Assembly (NCBI GenBank): GCA_020740775.1
Contig: JAHEWK010000013.1
Span: 1,302,001 to 1,366,000, forward strand
Direction: 5' to 3'
DNA: 64,000 nt
DNA from: Ilyonectria destructans
Lineage: Eukaryota > Ascomycota > Sordariomycetes > Hypocreales > Nectriaceae
Part shown: in pieces, positions 13,206 through 24,529 of the stretch
How the letters are laid out: the number at the start of each line of letters is the position of its first letter
Position numbering within the stretch: position 1 is the stretch's first letter
The notes under the pieces: model-generated
Databases searched by the model: none
What the model was told of the DNA's origin: nothing
Seen by the model: only the letters and a program-made list of their open reading frames with translations
Position numbers and translations under genes: made by a program

Positions 13206-13988
13206 CTAGTACCAATGAACCCGCTTCTTCTTCTCATTCACCTCGAGGTATTTCCCAAAGCGTCTTACGTCGTCCATTGGGACCTTTTCGTCTAGCCGCT
13301 CTTGCTCTCCGTCGTTCCAGTGAACCACGACCTCGGCCCGCCGCCCGTCGGGCGCAAGGACAGACAGGACGCTTGAGGCGGAGGAGGTTGATGACAGCGT
13401 CAATGGGTACCTGTCGCCGTGCTCACGCCGGAGCGGCCCGCGCGAGTTGTCTACAACCTTGATTACGAACTCTTCTCGGGGAGGTCGCCTCTCTTGGGAA
13501 TGCCCTGACCGGCGGCGCGGTTGCTCTGCTTGGCGAGTCGAGTCATAGGGCTTATAGGGGGGGTGAGGGGCCGGGGCATTGCGATGGTGAAGCTCGTGTT
13601 GGCTCTTCGAGATGCTTGAAGGATTGGGGTGAGGGGGGCCATCGTGATAGTGACGGTCATATTGACTCTTCGAGATACTCGAGGGATGCGGGCAGCAAGT
13701 GCATCGACACTTCGTCGGGTCCATGGTCTTGTACTGCCCTCGACTCTCTAGTGGCCAAATGTACGTGCCATAGGTGGAGGGGGTCGAGTGACTCTGAGAC
13801 GACCGGCTGCTATGACTCTGAGTATCCCGGCGCGAGGTGTGAGATTTACGTCGCTCATGGGAAGGGCGGTGATCCTTTGATGTATGTGAGTAACTGTCGA
13901 AGAGACGGCTGTCGCGATGGTCTCTGTCTTTGGCGTGCGACTTGGAGTATCCCCTTGGGGGCTCATCATATTGATGTGCGTATCGCAT
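13206..13988 (-). CDS. Hypothetical low-complexity protein with conserved-looking C-terminus
   Basis: A single open frame of 260 aa. The first 180 residues are rich in His, Ser, Arg and Pro and contain a duplicated segment: HPSSISKSQYDRHYHDGPPH is followed at once by a diverged copy (NPSSISKSQHELHHRNAPAP). The last 85 residues look folded: EEFVIKVVDNSRGP, then VVVHWNDGEQERLDEKVP and FGKYLEVNEKKKRVHWY. I recognise no named domain. Expression and start are unsupported beyond frame length and the protein-like tail. No signal peptide or membrane segment is visible. Confidence 0.6.
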   Translation of the reverse strand: MRYAHQYDEPPRGYSKSHAKDRDHRDSRLFDSYSHTSKDHRPSHERRKSHTSRRDTQSHSSRSSQSHSTPSTYGTYIWPLESRGQYKTMDPTKCRCTCCPHPSSISKSQYDRHYHDGPPHPNPSSISKSQHELHHRNAPAPHPPYKPYDSTRQAEQPRRRSGHSQERRPPREEFVIKVVDNSRGPLRREHGDRYPLTLSSTSSASSVLSVLAPDGRRAEVVVHWNDGEQERLDEKVPMDDVRRFGKYLEVNEKKKRVHWY

Positions 13989-15057
13989 TTTTCCTATGTT
14001 GGAATGAACTGGACTAATGCTTTTCTAGGTGTGCTGTCGAATCACGGAGTTGGAGGTAGTTGACTTGCAAGTTAACGAGTTGTCTTCCTCGCGTCTCGGC
14101 CATCTTAAGTACGCCATACTGATTGCACAAGATGCTCGAGGTATTATTGGATAAGCAACAAACTCATGCAAGCCGAAAATAATTTCCAATTCGTCAAAGA
14201 GTCTTAAGGCAAGGGCGAGATGCTCTTTGGGAAACGATTCAGTCTAAGAGACTGGAATAGTCGGCTCAGACTCGGCCACAACTCGGGTCCGACTGGGGAT
14301 CAACGACGACCACACCGCTTTGAGCTCGTCTAAAATTGGCTGAAAGAACTCTAAACTAGACGCATGAAACAATGGGGTTCAGGCAACAAAGATTGTACTG
14401 AAAGGATCGTGTTGTGGTGTTGAACTAATGCATATCCATTATGGGCCGTGTCAGGCAGGAGTTGTTAATCCCTGGTCAATTGATTCAGCCGCCGGCGCGC
14501 ATGGCTCCTGCTGAACACAGCCATTCGACGTCTTCTCAATTACCAAATTGAGAAATTTATTCGAAAGGAACCGAGGCTATGTCCCACTAACCCTTTCCAA
14601 AGACAGAGTTGAATCGCAAGTGGAGATGAGGACGATGGAGATGAAGATGGAAGCCATGAGAAGGCGAGAGAAATGGCGCCATCAAGCGACGACCAGGTAC
14701 CACAAGCGGTTGCTTGGCTAGTCATTGCCGCGTTACAGTGGCTTCAGTGGCTGAACACCTTGGCCTCAGCGGAGACAGGCGCGGAAAAACCATTCGTACC
14801 GGGCTCGCAGCGCTCCCGCCACCCCCGACGACTCCCCACAGCCACAGGTGGCAGAGCCACTCAGCGCCCGCCCGTGAGGCAAAGGCCAGCAAGACATCCG
14901 GGCACCCTATGGAAATTCCCCATCTGGAAGACTGCCCATTTCCGTCCTTTGTCCTTTTCTCCCACACCCAACACGACAACTCTCGCTTCTCTTCTCCCTC
15001 TCCCTCCCCCTTTGTCTTCACTCTACACCCGTTGATCCCTCTTCGGCAATCGGCACA
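13989..15057. other. Intergenic, promoter side of PHO88-like gene
   Basis: No gene is seen. A perfect 8-bp inverted repeat with a 4-nt loop (TCTCAATT/AATTGAGA) lies near 14534-14553. Confidence 0.5.
14976..15040 (+). promoter_or_regulatory. Pyrimidine-rich core promoter tract before PHO88
   Basis: A C/T-rich run just upstream of the start codon at 15058 is typical of strongly expressed ascomycete genes. It is a compositional call only. Confidence 0.45.
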
Positions 15058-15872
15058 ATGGCAGGCATCAGCCCCCAGATGTAAGAGATCCCCTCCCGCG
15101 CAACAGCGGCGGCGGTAGCCAGCGGCGCAAGATTGCCCACGGCGCAACCCCCTCCCTGGCGCCCCAGACTCCAGTTCGCGATGCTAACAGGTTGTGCGAC
15201 AGCATCAACCTCGCCATCATCCTTGGTATGACCCAGGTCTCCAAGCGAATCCCCTTCGATGATCCCAATACCCTCAACCTCATCCGCGCCCTCTACCTCG
15301 GTAGCAATCTTATCATTGCTGCTGTCTACTTTTACGTCCAGCTTGTCGTCAACAAGAAGAAGGGTACGCACGTGTCCACGATGCCTCCCCGGCATCCACC
15401 CTGATAACCCTGTGGCACCTCGGCCCAGTCGAGCAAACTATACCGATCATGACCTTGCTAACTGGCTTTCTTCACAGACCTGACCACCCTCAAGTATGTC
15501 GAGCCCGCCCCTATGGGCTCCACCGAGGAGGGCAAGCTCGTCACCACCACGGTCCACGCCTACGATCAACAGCAGGTCCGCACCGCCTTCCGCAGCCAGC
15601 TGATGGGAGTCGGCATGATGGCCTTCATGCACATCTACCTCAAGTACACCAACCCCCTCCTCATCCAGAGCATCATCCCCCTGAAGAGCGCCTTTGAGAA
15701 CAACATTGTCAAGATCCACGTCTGGGGCCAGCCCGCCTCCGGCGACCTCAAGCGCCCCTTCAAGGCTGCCCAGGGCTTCATGAGCGCCATGCAGGGTGGC
15801 GCCGTCCAGAGCGACAAGAAGGCCGTCGAGGCCGCTGAGCGCTCTGGCCGTGGTGGTGCCAAGGAGGAGTAA
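15058..15872 (+). CDS. pho88: PHO88/SND3 family ER membrane protein
   Basis: Exons 15058-15080, 15203-15363 and 15478-15872 give 192 aa. The first intron's acceptor was placed at the CAG after TGCTAACAGGTTGTGCGA, because only this gives MAGISPQ joined to IINLAIILGMTQVSKRIPFD, the expected family start. Family motifs follow: NTLNLIRALYLGSNLIIAA and a transmembrane segment ending YFYVQLVVNKKK. The long last exon contains VTTTVHAYDQQQ and HIYLKYTNPLLIQSIIPLKS. The yeast homologue (Pho88, also Snd3) sits in the ER membrane. It acts in SRP-independent protein targeting and affects phosphate transporter maturation. Length and exon structure fit the fungal family, and codon choice is strongly C-biased, suggesting high expression. 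Confidence 0.93.
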
Positions 15873-16402
15873 AGTGGACATGCCGAATGAGGAAGGTACC
15901 TGCGGTTTTCGACGGTCCCTTTTGTGTGGCGAGTTGTATGAGGGGCTCTTATGTAGACCTTAATTGTACTATACACCAATGACCCAAAGAGATGAATTCA
16001 TTGATAGCTGAACCCCAACCATGTCGCCAAATTATTTGCGCCAAACCTATGACGGGGTATCTCAAAGCACCAGCGCAACAGGCGATGCTCAGTATTCAGC
16101 CCGTGACTTTTAATAGAATTCGCCCCATTCCAATGCAGCTGAAGAGTCATCGTAAGCTTGAACACTTTACACATGTTCCGATGGTGCCGGAGTTGACGAA
16201 TCTGGTCACGTTTTCTCGCGTTAATTGGTGACATAACCACGCCAGCTCCTCGCGATCTACCCCTCCGCCACATCTTGATCTTGCGTCTGCCTCGTCATTG
16301 TCGGGTTTTCTGACTGGCGCTCCACGCCCACCCCCGGTGCCCAGCAATCAGAAAACTCGGGATTTTACTTTGCATGCATTTGCGACATCAGCTGCGTCCA
16401 TA
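15873..16402. other. Intergenic between pho88 and rad14
   Basis: This is the 3' region of pho88 and the promoter of rad14. Nothing else is recognised. Confidence 0.6.
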
Positions 16403-17657
16403 ATGGAACGTCCCTCTACACCACCGTCTACGTCCGGGCCTTCACGGATCGTATCGCCACTCACCCCGGAGGTCACAAGGCGAATAGTGAGTCTTGAGCT
16501 GAATCCGTCTGACAGTGTGGTGCTCGGGACTGAAGCAACATGCAGGAGGAGAACCGACTCCGGGCGAAAGCGATTCGAGATCAACGAGAAGCCGAGCAGC
16601 GTGCATCCGGCAATGCGCCCGAAATCCCCAAGACGGCCGCGGGCTTCGTGCCGACGGAGAACGTGCACATCAGCAAAACGGCAAACGGGAAACGACCGTA
16701 CAACTCGATCTCGACCAGCGAAGCCTCAACGGGGACGAATCGCGATGGCCGAAACAAAGGCGCCGAGGAGGCGCTCCGGCCGGCGAAGAAGTTTACAAAG
16801 TTTGTCGATTACGACATGAGTGCCATGACGGATACGAAGGGTGGTTTCCTGACCACGGAGGACGATCCTCACAACTACGCACTCGGCGGCAAGAAGCCCG
16901 GTCAGTCGGATGATGGCCAGAGACCAAAGCACATGAGCGTCCAGGAGTGGGAACGAATGCAACTGATACGCAACCTCAAGAGGCTAAAAGCTGGGCCTTT
17001 CGAACCAGGACTGAGTGTACTGGAAGACGAGGAGAAGAGGAAAAAATGTCAGGAGTGCAAGAGCCTAGAGATTGACTTTGTCTGGGAAGAGGTGTTCCAT
17101 CTCTGTGTGTGCAACAAGTGCAAGGAGAAGTTCCCAGAAAAGTATTCACTCCTAACCAAAACGGAGTGCAAGGATGACTACCTGCTTACGGATCGTGAGT
17201 TCATCTTCTTGATGGATTGTTACTCTACTAACAGGGGCCAGCTGAACTACGAGACCCTGAACTCCTCCCCCATCTCTCCAAGCCCAACCCGCACAAATCC
17301 CACTGGCACGACATGATGCTCTTCCTGCGGTGCCAGGTGGAAGAATACGCCGTCAAGACGAAATGGGGTTCAGCGGAGGCCCTAGACGCCGAGTACGAGC
17401 GACGAGAAACCCAGAAGAAGGCGCGCAAGGAAGCCAAGTTCAAGGAGAAGCTAATGGACTTGAAGCGCAAGACGCGGACGGATGCGTTCCGGCGGCAGGC
17501 GGGAACGCTGGGCAAATCCGGGGCGAGCAAGTTTGGCGATGCGATAGGGGGCGGCAAGCATGTACACGAGTGGGGACGCACGGTGGAGAATGCGGATGGG
17601 ATGACGGTCAAGACTTGCGTGGAATGCGGGATGGAGGTTGAGGAGCTGGAGTTTTAG
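16403..17657 (+). CDS. rad14: Rad14/XPA nucleotide-excision-repair protein
   Basis: Exons 16403-16486, 16546-17194 and 17242-17657 give 382 aa. The second intron uses the acceptor GGGGCCAG: the earlier CAG would put a stop in frame, while this one restores LLTD joined to PELRDPELLPHL. XPA proteins recognise damaged DNA and verify lesions during nucleotide excision repair in the nucleus. The zinc finger is visible as CQEC...CNKC (about residues 200-224). The XPA core follows (KYSLLTKTECKDDYLLTD, KPNPHKSHWHDMMLFLR, VEEYAVKTKWGS), then a basic helix (ERRETQKKARKEAKFKEK). The N-terminus holds EENRLRAKAIRDQREAEQRA, split by the first intron. Length matches the fungal family. Confidence 0.93.
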
Positions 17658-18536
17658 ACGTGTTGGTAGTGAGGTTTGGGATGAAAATCTGGTGGTGGTG
17701 TTTAAGGGGGATGTTTGCATTGGGCTGGCACCGGATGGCATTTTCATTGGTATAATGCTTCTTGATAAGGGGTGTTGGGGTTTCACGGGTTCCTTGCATT
17801 GGACTCATTTAGGGCGAGATAGCTACTGGTTCTCTGGTAAGACAGAGCTAACAGCAAAGACAACAAACAACGAGGCAGATACCCGTTGATCTTGAACCAA
17901 CATGTTAATCCGATTAAAACCATAGAAATCTACACTTGCAACCCATTCCAACGGCTTCCGTCAGGCTCGAATAGATCCTTGCTTACTCGCCCCATCCTCG
18001 TTGGTTTGTTGGCCGTTGGCTCCATCTTCGCACGTCTTTCCAGGGGCTAACAAGGCGTGGGCTAACTCTTCAGGGACTCTCAGGGAGCTTCAGGGACCTC
18101 CAGGGGCTTCGCTTGCGGCGTGGGCCTGGGCAGAGTTGATGCCTGACAGCCTCACTCGCGCTAAGCGCCGCGGTGATTGGCTGAAATTTCGGCGGCGGCA
18201 ATCAAGAGCACCCAGCAGCACTGCACGCACCACGCAGCAGAAAGAGAGACACCTGGCTGGAGCTTTGGCAGGAAAAAGGAATCCCCATCTATCTCCATCA
18301 TCGCCCTCACGACTTCGACCTCGACCTGCCGAACCACGACACGACACGAAACGACGCGACAACACCCGCCAACGACGCCTCACTCAACGACCACCTTCTC
18401 CTCTCGCGACGGGTCGGATCGTGCGCCGCAGCCAGTTCCTGCAGCCCGCCATCCATCCCGGAGCTTGTCCGACACGCTTCCCACCCCAACGCCGCTCGCT
18501 CTCGATGCACCCGCCCAATTGAACAGGCGCGCCGCG
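17658..18536. other. Intergenic, promoter and 5' UTR of striatin gene
   Basis: Several CAGGG/AGGGG motifs cluster near 18045-18105. The open frame extends upstream of 18537 without a stop, but that part is UTR-like (Thr/Arg/Pro-rich) and is not included in the gene. Confidence 0.5.
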
Positions 18537-21141
18537 ATGGGCCCGAATGCTGGCAACGGAGTGGGAGGCATGGACCTGGGGCCCATGATGCAGGGCAACG
18601 GCTCCAACCTGCCCCAGGCCACCGAGTACACCCTGCAGGGCGTCATGCGCTTCCTGCAGACCGAATGGCACCGCCACGAGCGCGACAGGAACGCCTGGGA
18701 GATTGAGAAGCAGGAGATGAAGGGCCGCATCGCCAACCTCGAAGGCCAGGCGCGGAGGGCCGACGCCACCCAGCGCGCCCTCAAGAAGTACGTCTCGATT
18801 CTCGAGCGCAAGGTCAAGGACCAGGCCGCGCAGCTCAAGGGCACGGCCGCCACCGATTCCGCCGAAGCTGCGAAGAATGACCGCGCTGCGAAGATTCAGG
18901 AGAAGCTACGATGTGAGTCCACGTCCAAATCTCCTGTCCAGTCCCGTCAGCACACCCCACATACTGACCGGCCTCGTGCTTCAGCTTCCCTCGAAAGCCA
19001 CCCGATACCCGGCGTAGACGGCATCGATGGCGAAAAGATCGACCGAGGCGGCGACGAAGAAGGCCAGCGACAGGATCTCAAGACCTTCCTCGACCAGTGC
19101 CAATCCGAATTTATGTATCTGATGATCGCCCCGGCGAACCCCCAACCACCACGCGACTCCCCTCAACTCCCTATGATTGAGGATCTGCGGGAAGTGGAAG
19201 CATATGGCATGCCGGCTCCTCAACCTATGGAGAGGGAGTTCCAGCTCCCCTCGAGGCCGGCACAGAACCACGTTCAGGAAATGAACTCTAGAGCTCCGCC
19301 AAACCACGCCCCGCCGATGCAGCCCGGTTCCTCCCACTTCCCGCAGAAGACCCAGGAGCTGCAACCTCCCGCCATAGTGCGGTCCTCGGCCGACCATCAG
19401 CCTGTCTTGTACCAGAACTCAAACGATTGGCCCACGCCCGTCAACGTCACCGCTCGCCCTGTTGAAGATAATATTCCCCAAGCAAACCATGCGGCCGAGG
19501 TCCTCGGTGGCATGGAGGATCCTGTCGAGCTCCGAGAGAAGCATATTACCGCTCCCGAGTCAGACGGCTGGGAGTTCCCCGAAGGCACATTCCCCGAACC
19601 TGGATCATCGCACCCTAACCAAACACCAAACCGACCAGACACGGATGTCTTTCCTACAGCAGAAAATCCCCCCAAGTCACCCAGCCGAGGTGGCTCTCAC
19701 CGAAGAAAGGGGTCCATGTCGAGACGGCGTAGTGCCGAGCACGAACTAGCGTTGAACGCGGCAAAGGCCGCTGAGAGCGGCAACTTTAAGCTGAGATTTG
19801 GTCTAAGGGGACATTTGGATACTGTGCGAACCGTCATCTTCTCTGGCGGCGGCAGCCCAGGCGAACCCGAGATCTGCACGGCAGGTGACGACGGCATGAT
19901 CAAGCGATTCCACATTCCCCGATTAGACGGCCACGCTGGATCGCTTGCCAATGCCGCCTCCGATCTAGACGTTACCGCCAACTTTACACACCGCGGCCAT
20001 TCAGGGGCAGTCCTCTGTCTGACCTCGTGGTCTCCCGCACCCAACTTCTCTACCGGTGGCCGCGCGATAGGCGACGGCTGGATATTTTCCGGTGGCCAGG
20101 ATGCGACCATCCGAGTGTGGGAACGCGGCAGAGTCGATCCCAAGGCCACACTGGAAGGGCACACGGATGCCGTCTGGGCCATCTGCGTCCTTCCTGCGAC
20201 ATTGGGCTCCGTCTTTGGCAGCTCGAGTCCCTACGGAAGCACGGATCGAATCCTTGTCGTTTCGGGTGGAGCTGACGGCTCAGTCCGTCTGTGGTCTGTG
20301 AGCGCGCCTCCTCAACTGAGCTCGCCGCAACCTGGAACGAACCGAGCGATGACTGGCCGTGGAGGACGGGTGCGTGGTAACTCGATGAGCTCCGGTAGCG
20401 GGTTCGCCAGCACACCACAACCCACCATGGCATCGAACTCGCCCTTTAGCCACACATTGGTGCACAACATTAGTCGACCAGATAACCCCGAGGCGACTCC
20501 GACGTGCATTACGCCGCTTGGCACCTCGGGAACTTCGTTTGTTGTTTCTTATTCGGATGCGGCCATCATTGTCTATGACACGAGGACCGGTGACCGCATC
20601 GGCCACATGGAAAGCACAGAGACATATGACGGGTCGATCAAGACGAGCGTCAACGCTGTTGTGGCAACGACGCTTGGTCTGGATCAGGCAAGCCAGCACG
20701 GCGGCGGTATGGGCGAGGAGGAAACCAGCACCGGAGCTACCGGTGGTGGACGATCGATGGCTGGCTCGGGAGTCGAGGGGACGATCATCTCTGGACACGA
20801 AGACCGCTTCGTCCGGTTCTTTGACGCCAACAGCGGTAAGTTTCCTGTGGAAGTCGTGTAAGTCCCAACTAACTCAAGCAGGCCAATGTACATATAACAT
20901 GATCGCCCACCCAGACGCCATCTCGAGTCTGTCTCTCAGCCCCGACGGCCGCGAGCTGGTCAGCGCCGGCCACGACGCATCCCTTCGATTCTGGAGCTTG
21001 GAGAAGCGCACGTGCACACAGGAGGTGACGAGCCACCGGGTGATGCGAGGCGAGGGCATCTGCGCTTGCGTATGGAGCCAGGACGGGAAGTGGGTGGTAA
21101 GCGCAGGAGGCGACGGGGTCGTCAAGGTCTTTGCGCGGTAG
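18537..21141 (+). CDS. pro11: Striatin-family STRIPAK scaffold protein (PRO11-like)
   Basis: Exons 18537-18912, 18985-20835 and 20882-21141 give 828 aa. The striatin N-terminal domain lies at about 20-100 ([20 protein letters not shown], then [20 protein letters not shown]), a coiled coil used for dimerisation and STRIPAK assembly. A long disordered middle ends in [19 protein letters not shown]. The C-terminal half is a WD40 propeller ([77 protein letters not shown]). Insertions rich in Gly and Ser interrupt the propeller, as in fungal homologues. In Sordaria and Neurospora such proteins are needed for fruiting-body development and hyphal fusion. Both introns were set by frame; the last restores [20 protein letters not shown]. 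Confidence 0.94.
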
Positions 21142-21721
21142 CCGGGCCATGTTTTATTTCCAGGCCCGAGCCGATGTTTTTTTTTTTTGAGGGAGCGCGT
21201 TGCTGGTGCTGGTGTTGGAGGCGAGAGTTTGGGCGGGCGGCCAGCAACCACTGTGTTATAGTACGTGTTTGAGGAGATCTTTATACTACTCGTCGATACC
21301 CGGCACTTGGTGGTTTTTGTCTGTCTGAGGGTGGGCTTTTTCTCCGTGTGTCTTGGTTGCGGCTCAGTGCTTGCTGGATACCTGGGTGTTTTTGTGACGG
21401 AAGGCATGGACATGTATGAGAGTAATGGAATTTTCGGTTGAATAAATAGGAATTCTGTGCAACAAATGCCAGCGAGTGAATTTTAGAAAGCGGTAGCCTA
21501 GATGCCATACGGTAATATCTATCGATATCATTATTGTGTAGACTTTAGGCGCTCGCCTAAGTGAAGTTACTACATCCCAGAATTGTCATCGAGGTGTAGG
21601 GTAGCCGTGATGCCAGAAAACACCTCATTCCCCACTCACATCAAGTGAAGGCTTCTTAGGTCCCAATTAGAGACCGGCCTTCAACAACCCCCTCACTACA
21701 CAGGCGCTTCAGCACCTGTAA
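21142..21721. other. Intergenic between striatin gene and tRNA-Asp
   Basis: A T9 run near 21179 lies in the 3' UTR of the striatin gene. Nothing else is recognised. Confidence 0.6.
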
Positions 21722-21793
21722 TCTTCCGTAGTATAGTGGTCAGTATGCAAGCTTGTCACGCTTGAGACCCGGGTTCAATTCCCGGCGGGAGAG
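21722..21793 (+). tRNA. tRNA-Asp(GUC), copy 1
   Basis: The 72-nt gene has an acceptor stem TCTTCCG/CGGGAGA (one T-G wobble), anticodon stem CAAGC/GCTTG with loop TTGTCAC (anticodon GUC), T arm CCGGG-TTCAATT-CCCGG, and G as discriminator base. A-box (TAGTATAGTGGT) and B-box (GGTTCAATTCC) promoter elements are internal. No intron. It is identical over its full length to the copy at 24450. Confidence 0.97.
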
Positions 21794-21802
21794 ATCCAGC
21801 CA

Positions 21803-21829
21803 CAGGTGATACACCTGAGTTCTTTTTTT
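21803..21829 (+). terminator. Hairpin plus T7 after tRNA-Asp copy 1
   Basis: CAGGTG-ATA-CACCTG forms a perfect 6-bp stem with a 3-nt loop 9 nt after the tRNA. TTTTTTT at 21823-21829 is the expected RNA polymerase III stop. The hairpin is an addition not needed by the standard oligo-T model; see findings. Confidence 0.75.
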
Positions 21830-22159
21830 GGTGTTTTTTTCAACTCCTTCTTGATAGATAGAAGTGGGTTTTTTTGCCCCCGGTTTATTTGTTAGATCAT
21901 GACCCTGTTCATACGGCGTTGCTGCGTTTTAGGAACCTGATGAGAGAGCCATGCGATAAGACGGAATGATAAGTGAAGGCTCTTGGGGATTCTCAGAGAC
22001 TCACACCATCCTCCCGCCTCATCCGGCAAAAAGACGGCCTAACCGGAACCAAGCTCGAGCTTCTAACGTGCACAGCATTCCTCACCTGACAACAAAACTC
22101 CAACAACAAAGCACTCTGCTTTAAGCACCTCTAACCTAGCAGTATCTCTACCTGTCGCC

Positions 22160-22825
22160 ATGCCTTGGCTGCCTCCATCGATATCCGAAATTGTCCCCCA
22201 TCTCTTCATCGGGAATCTATCCAGCTCGATGAATCCAGACATCTTACGCGAGAACAATATTAACGCGATCGTGTCGCTTCTTGACGGCCCTTATGCAAAA
22301 TGGGACGACCCAGAAAACAGGAAACTGGTGCCCAAAGAGAGGCACCTATTCGTCCCCTGCTTGGATAGTTCTACCATGGATGTCCTCGCCCTCATGTCAG
22401 ATGTCTGCGACTTTATTGACAAACATCTACACTCTCCTATCCATCCTCTGCTACCGGAAGAGGGCGTGCAAAATGACAGCTCTAACAGCATCATTGAGGA
22501 CACTCCCGGCAAGGGCAACGTACTGATCCACTGTAAAGTTGGCGTCTCTCGCTCTGGGACTTTTGTCCTAGCCTACCTAATGAGAAAGCGTCACGATGGC
22601 CTTGACTCAGTTCTCAATGAGGTCAAGAAGAAGTGGTATATCAACCCAAATTACAACTTCCTGGAGCAGCTGAGGGTTTGGGGGGCTGTGGAGTACCAGG
22701 TGTGGAAAGATCCGATAAGAAATATTCCGAAGGAGCCTTATCGAGCCTACCTAGCCAGACGAGCGGCAAGGCTTGCGACTAAGGGACTGACAGGCAACGA
22801 GCCTATTGTGATGACGAGTCTTTGA
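22160..22825 (+). CDS. Dual-specificity protein phosphatase
   Basis: An intronless frame of 221 aa starting MPWLPPSISEIVPHLFIGNL, the usual opening of the DSP fold. The active-site loop is HCKVGVSRSGT (CX5R, about residues 121-131), and the likely general acid is the Asp of VPCLDSSTMDV. The helix YLMRKRHDGLDSVLNEVKKK and then NPNYNFLEQLRVWGAVEY complete the catalytic domain. An insertion rich in Ser, Asn and Asp (about 95-115) precedes the active site. A short basic tail (AYLARRAARLATKG) follows. It resembles the Yvh1-like and small DUSP groups but lacks a zinc-binding tail, so the substrate is unknown. Confidence 0.9.
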   Translation: MPWLPPSISEIVPHLFIGNLSSSMNPDILRENNINAIVSLLDGPYAKWDDPENRKLVPKERHLFVPCLDSSTMDVLALMSDVCDFIDKHLHSPIHPLLPEEGVQNDSSNSIIEDTPGKGNVLIHCKVGVSRSGTFVLAYLMRKRHDGLDSVLNEVKKKWYINPNYNFLEQLRVWGAVEYQVWKDPIRNIPKEPYRAYLARRAARLATKGLTGNEPIVMTSL

Positions 22826-23710
22826 GTTGTGTAGATGTTGACAATAGGGAAGCTCCTTGTATTATGGTGCACTACTGGATAGTCGTGGTTGTTGCCGAAT
22901 GTTTGACGATAATAATGAACTCTGTTATGATCCTGCATAGTGCCGAGGGCCTCACCCCGAATTTTGGGAATTTATTTGGATGGCGACCGCGAAGTACCCT
23001 CTAATTTCTCGGTTTTTGGCCGTGTTGACAAGAGCAACTTATACCAACCTTGTGACTCATTGAACAAAACAACCGTCCCCACTCGTGGGGCACTTGAATC
23101 GCTATTAGCCAAACAATCGAAGGAGCCCTGATTTTGGTAATCCTATGGGCTGTCAGGCGGATATCATGTCACAGTCCAAGAAAGCATGCGTGAATATGTA
23201 TGTACCTGTTCACTACCAGAGACTTCATCTCGCAATTCGCCACGTTGCGGACACTCCTGCTAGCTTGGAGACATTCTCTAGGCAGCCATCTGAATCACCA
23301 ACCGAAAAAAAAGAATTCAATTGGCCGGTGATTGACTGGCCGAAGACATTGGGAAGGCGGCAGAAGTTCAATCGCAGCACGCCTGACGGCCAAGACCATT
23401 TCACACACATGCAGAGAAATTACCTTGCAACACACGGCAGGTTTATTTAACCATCTGTGAATCAGTTCTTAGTTAGTTCACCCTATGCTCCATCGAGTGA
23501 GATGCAGTGTCGGTGACACCATGCTGTGTTTCCTATTCAAGTTCCTTCGTGTAGTTTGACAGTGAACAATGAAAGCATGCTCTCTCAATTTATTACTCTT
23601 TTTCCATAAATAAGCCACAGAAACCCAAGAAACGGTGCCGGTAGTATTAACTTCCGCTTAGAAACCTCATTCTTGGTCTGTACCTTCCTCCCAATCACCT
23701 GAACTCGAGG
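22826..23710. other. Intergenic
   Basis: A 101-codon open frame at 23145-23450 has no protein-like features. I see no gene. Confidence 0.5.
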
Positions 23711-24221
23711 ATGTCCGTCCAAGATTGCCAAGAACTCGTCGAAAAGACTCTCGAAGACAAATTCCCCGCTACCGGTGACGAAAGATTCGCCACTGTCGGA
23801 CCAAATCCAGATATTATCTTTGAAAACACAAAGGTGGCACTGTGGGCTCAAAGCCTATCTGGAAAAAACGTCGACGTTGATATGCGCCTGCCTGGCCGAC
23901 GAGACTTCCTGAGGACACTTGCTGCTGGAGGGGCTGAGTTCACTGATGACTATGAGAACGTGAGACATACAATTCTACCGGCCAAGTATGTAACCGTCCA
24001 CTCGTAAGAAGTTTGTGACGAATTAAGGCTGATATTGAGAGGAACAGAGAACCGGCTAAGTAAAACTGTCACGCCAATTCCAGTCTGAAGGAGAGTTCAT
24101 GCTGCCGAATGAACTTGAAAGCTATGACAAAGGGAGGTGGATATCAGCGGAAGGATTAAATATGAGCCGCTTTGAGCTTCAGTTCAGCACGTGGGTATTC
24201 GATCCGCCATTACTTCAATAA
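23711..24221 (+). pseudogene. Small hypothetical gene, apparently frameshifted
   Basis: Exon 1 (23711-23985) encodes 91 residues starting MSVQDCQELVEKTLEDKFPA. A 54-bp intron (GTATGT...TTGAG, 23986-24039) joins it in frame to GTENRLSKTVTPIP. One base later the frame meets TGA. If a single G at about 24083 is skipped, the frame runs on for 45 protein-like codons (EGEFMLPNELESYDKGRW, then LNMSRFELQFSTWVFDPP) to TAA at 24219-24221. No GT...AG pair explains the shift. It is either a real disabling insertion, a sequencing error, or a shorter protein ending at the TGA. I do not recognise the family; there is no signal peptide. Confidence 0.55.
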
Positions 24222-24449
24222 AGTCTGATAAACAATACGGGTTTTTATACTTATCCCAGTAGTTAACTGCTGAATAGAATGGAACTGCCCTGAGATGCAA
24301 CCGCAGTGCTTCGATGCCTGGCACACACGCCGACCATGTAGTGACTCCAAGTGTCGACATTCGACAAAAACTCCCGGCCATGGGTATATAAGAAGAAATA
24401 GCAATCACGTGATCATCGAACTCACTACAATGGCTGCTCACAGCCATCA

Positions 24450-24521
24450 TCTTCCGTAGTATAGTGGTCAGTATGCAAGCTTGTCACGCTTGAGACCCGG
24501 GTTCAATTCCCGGCGGGAGAG
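24450..24521 (+). tRNA. tRNA-Asp(GUC), copy 2
   Basis: Identical in all 72 positions to the gene at 21722, same strand, 2.7 kb apart. The 5' flanks share only a few bases. The 3' flanks share GAGAT and GTTCTTTTTTT but differ in between, so this is an old duplication or a dispersed gene family member. Confidence 0.97.
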
Positions 24522-24529
24522 ATTCGCCA

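Noticed and set aside
15447..15881. 144-codon minus-strand frame
   Set aside because: Antisense shadow of the last PHO88 exon.
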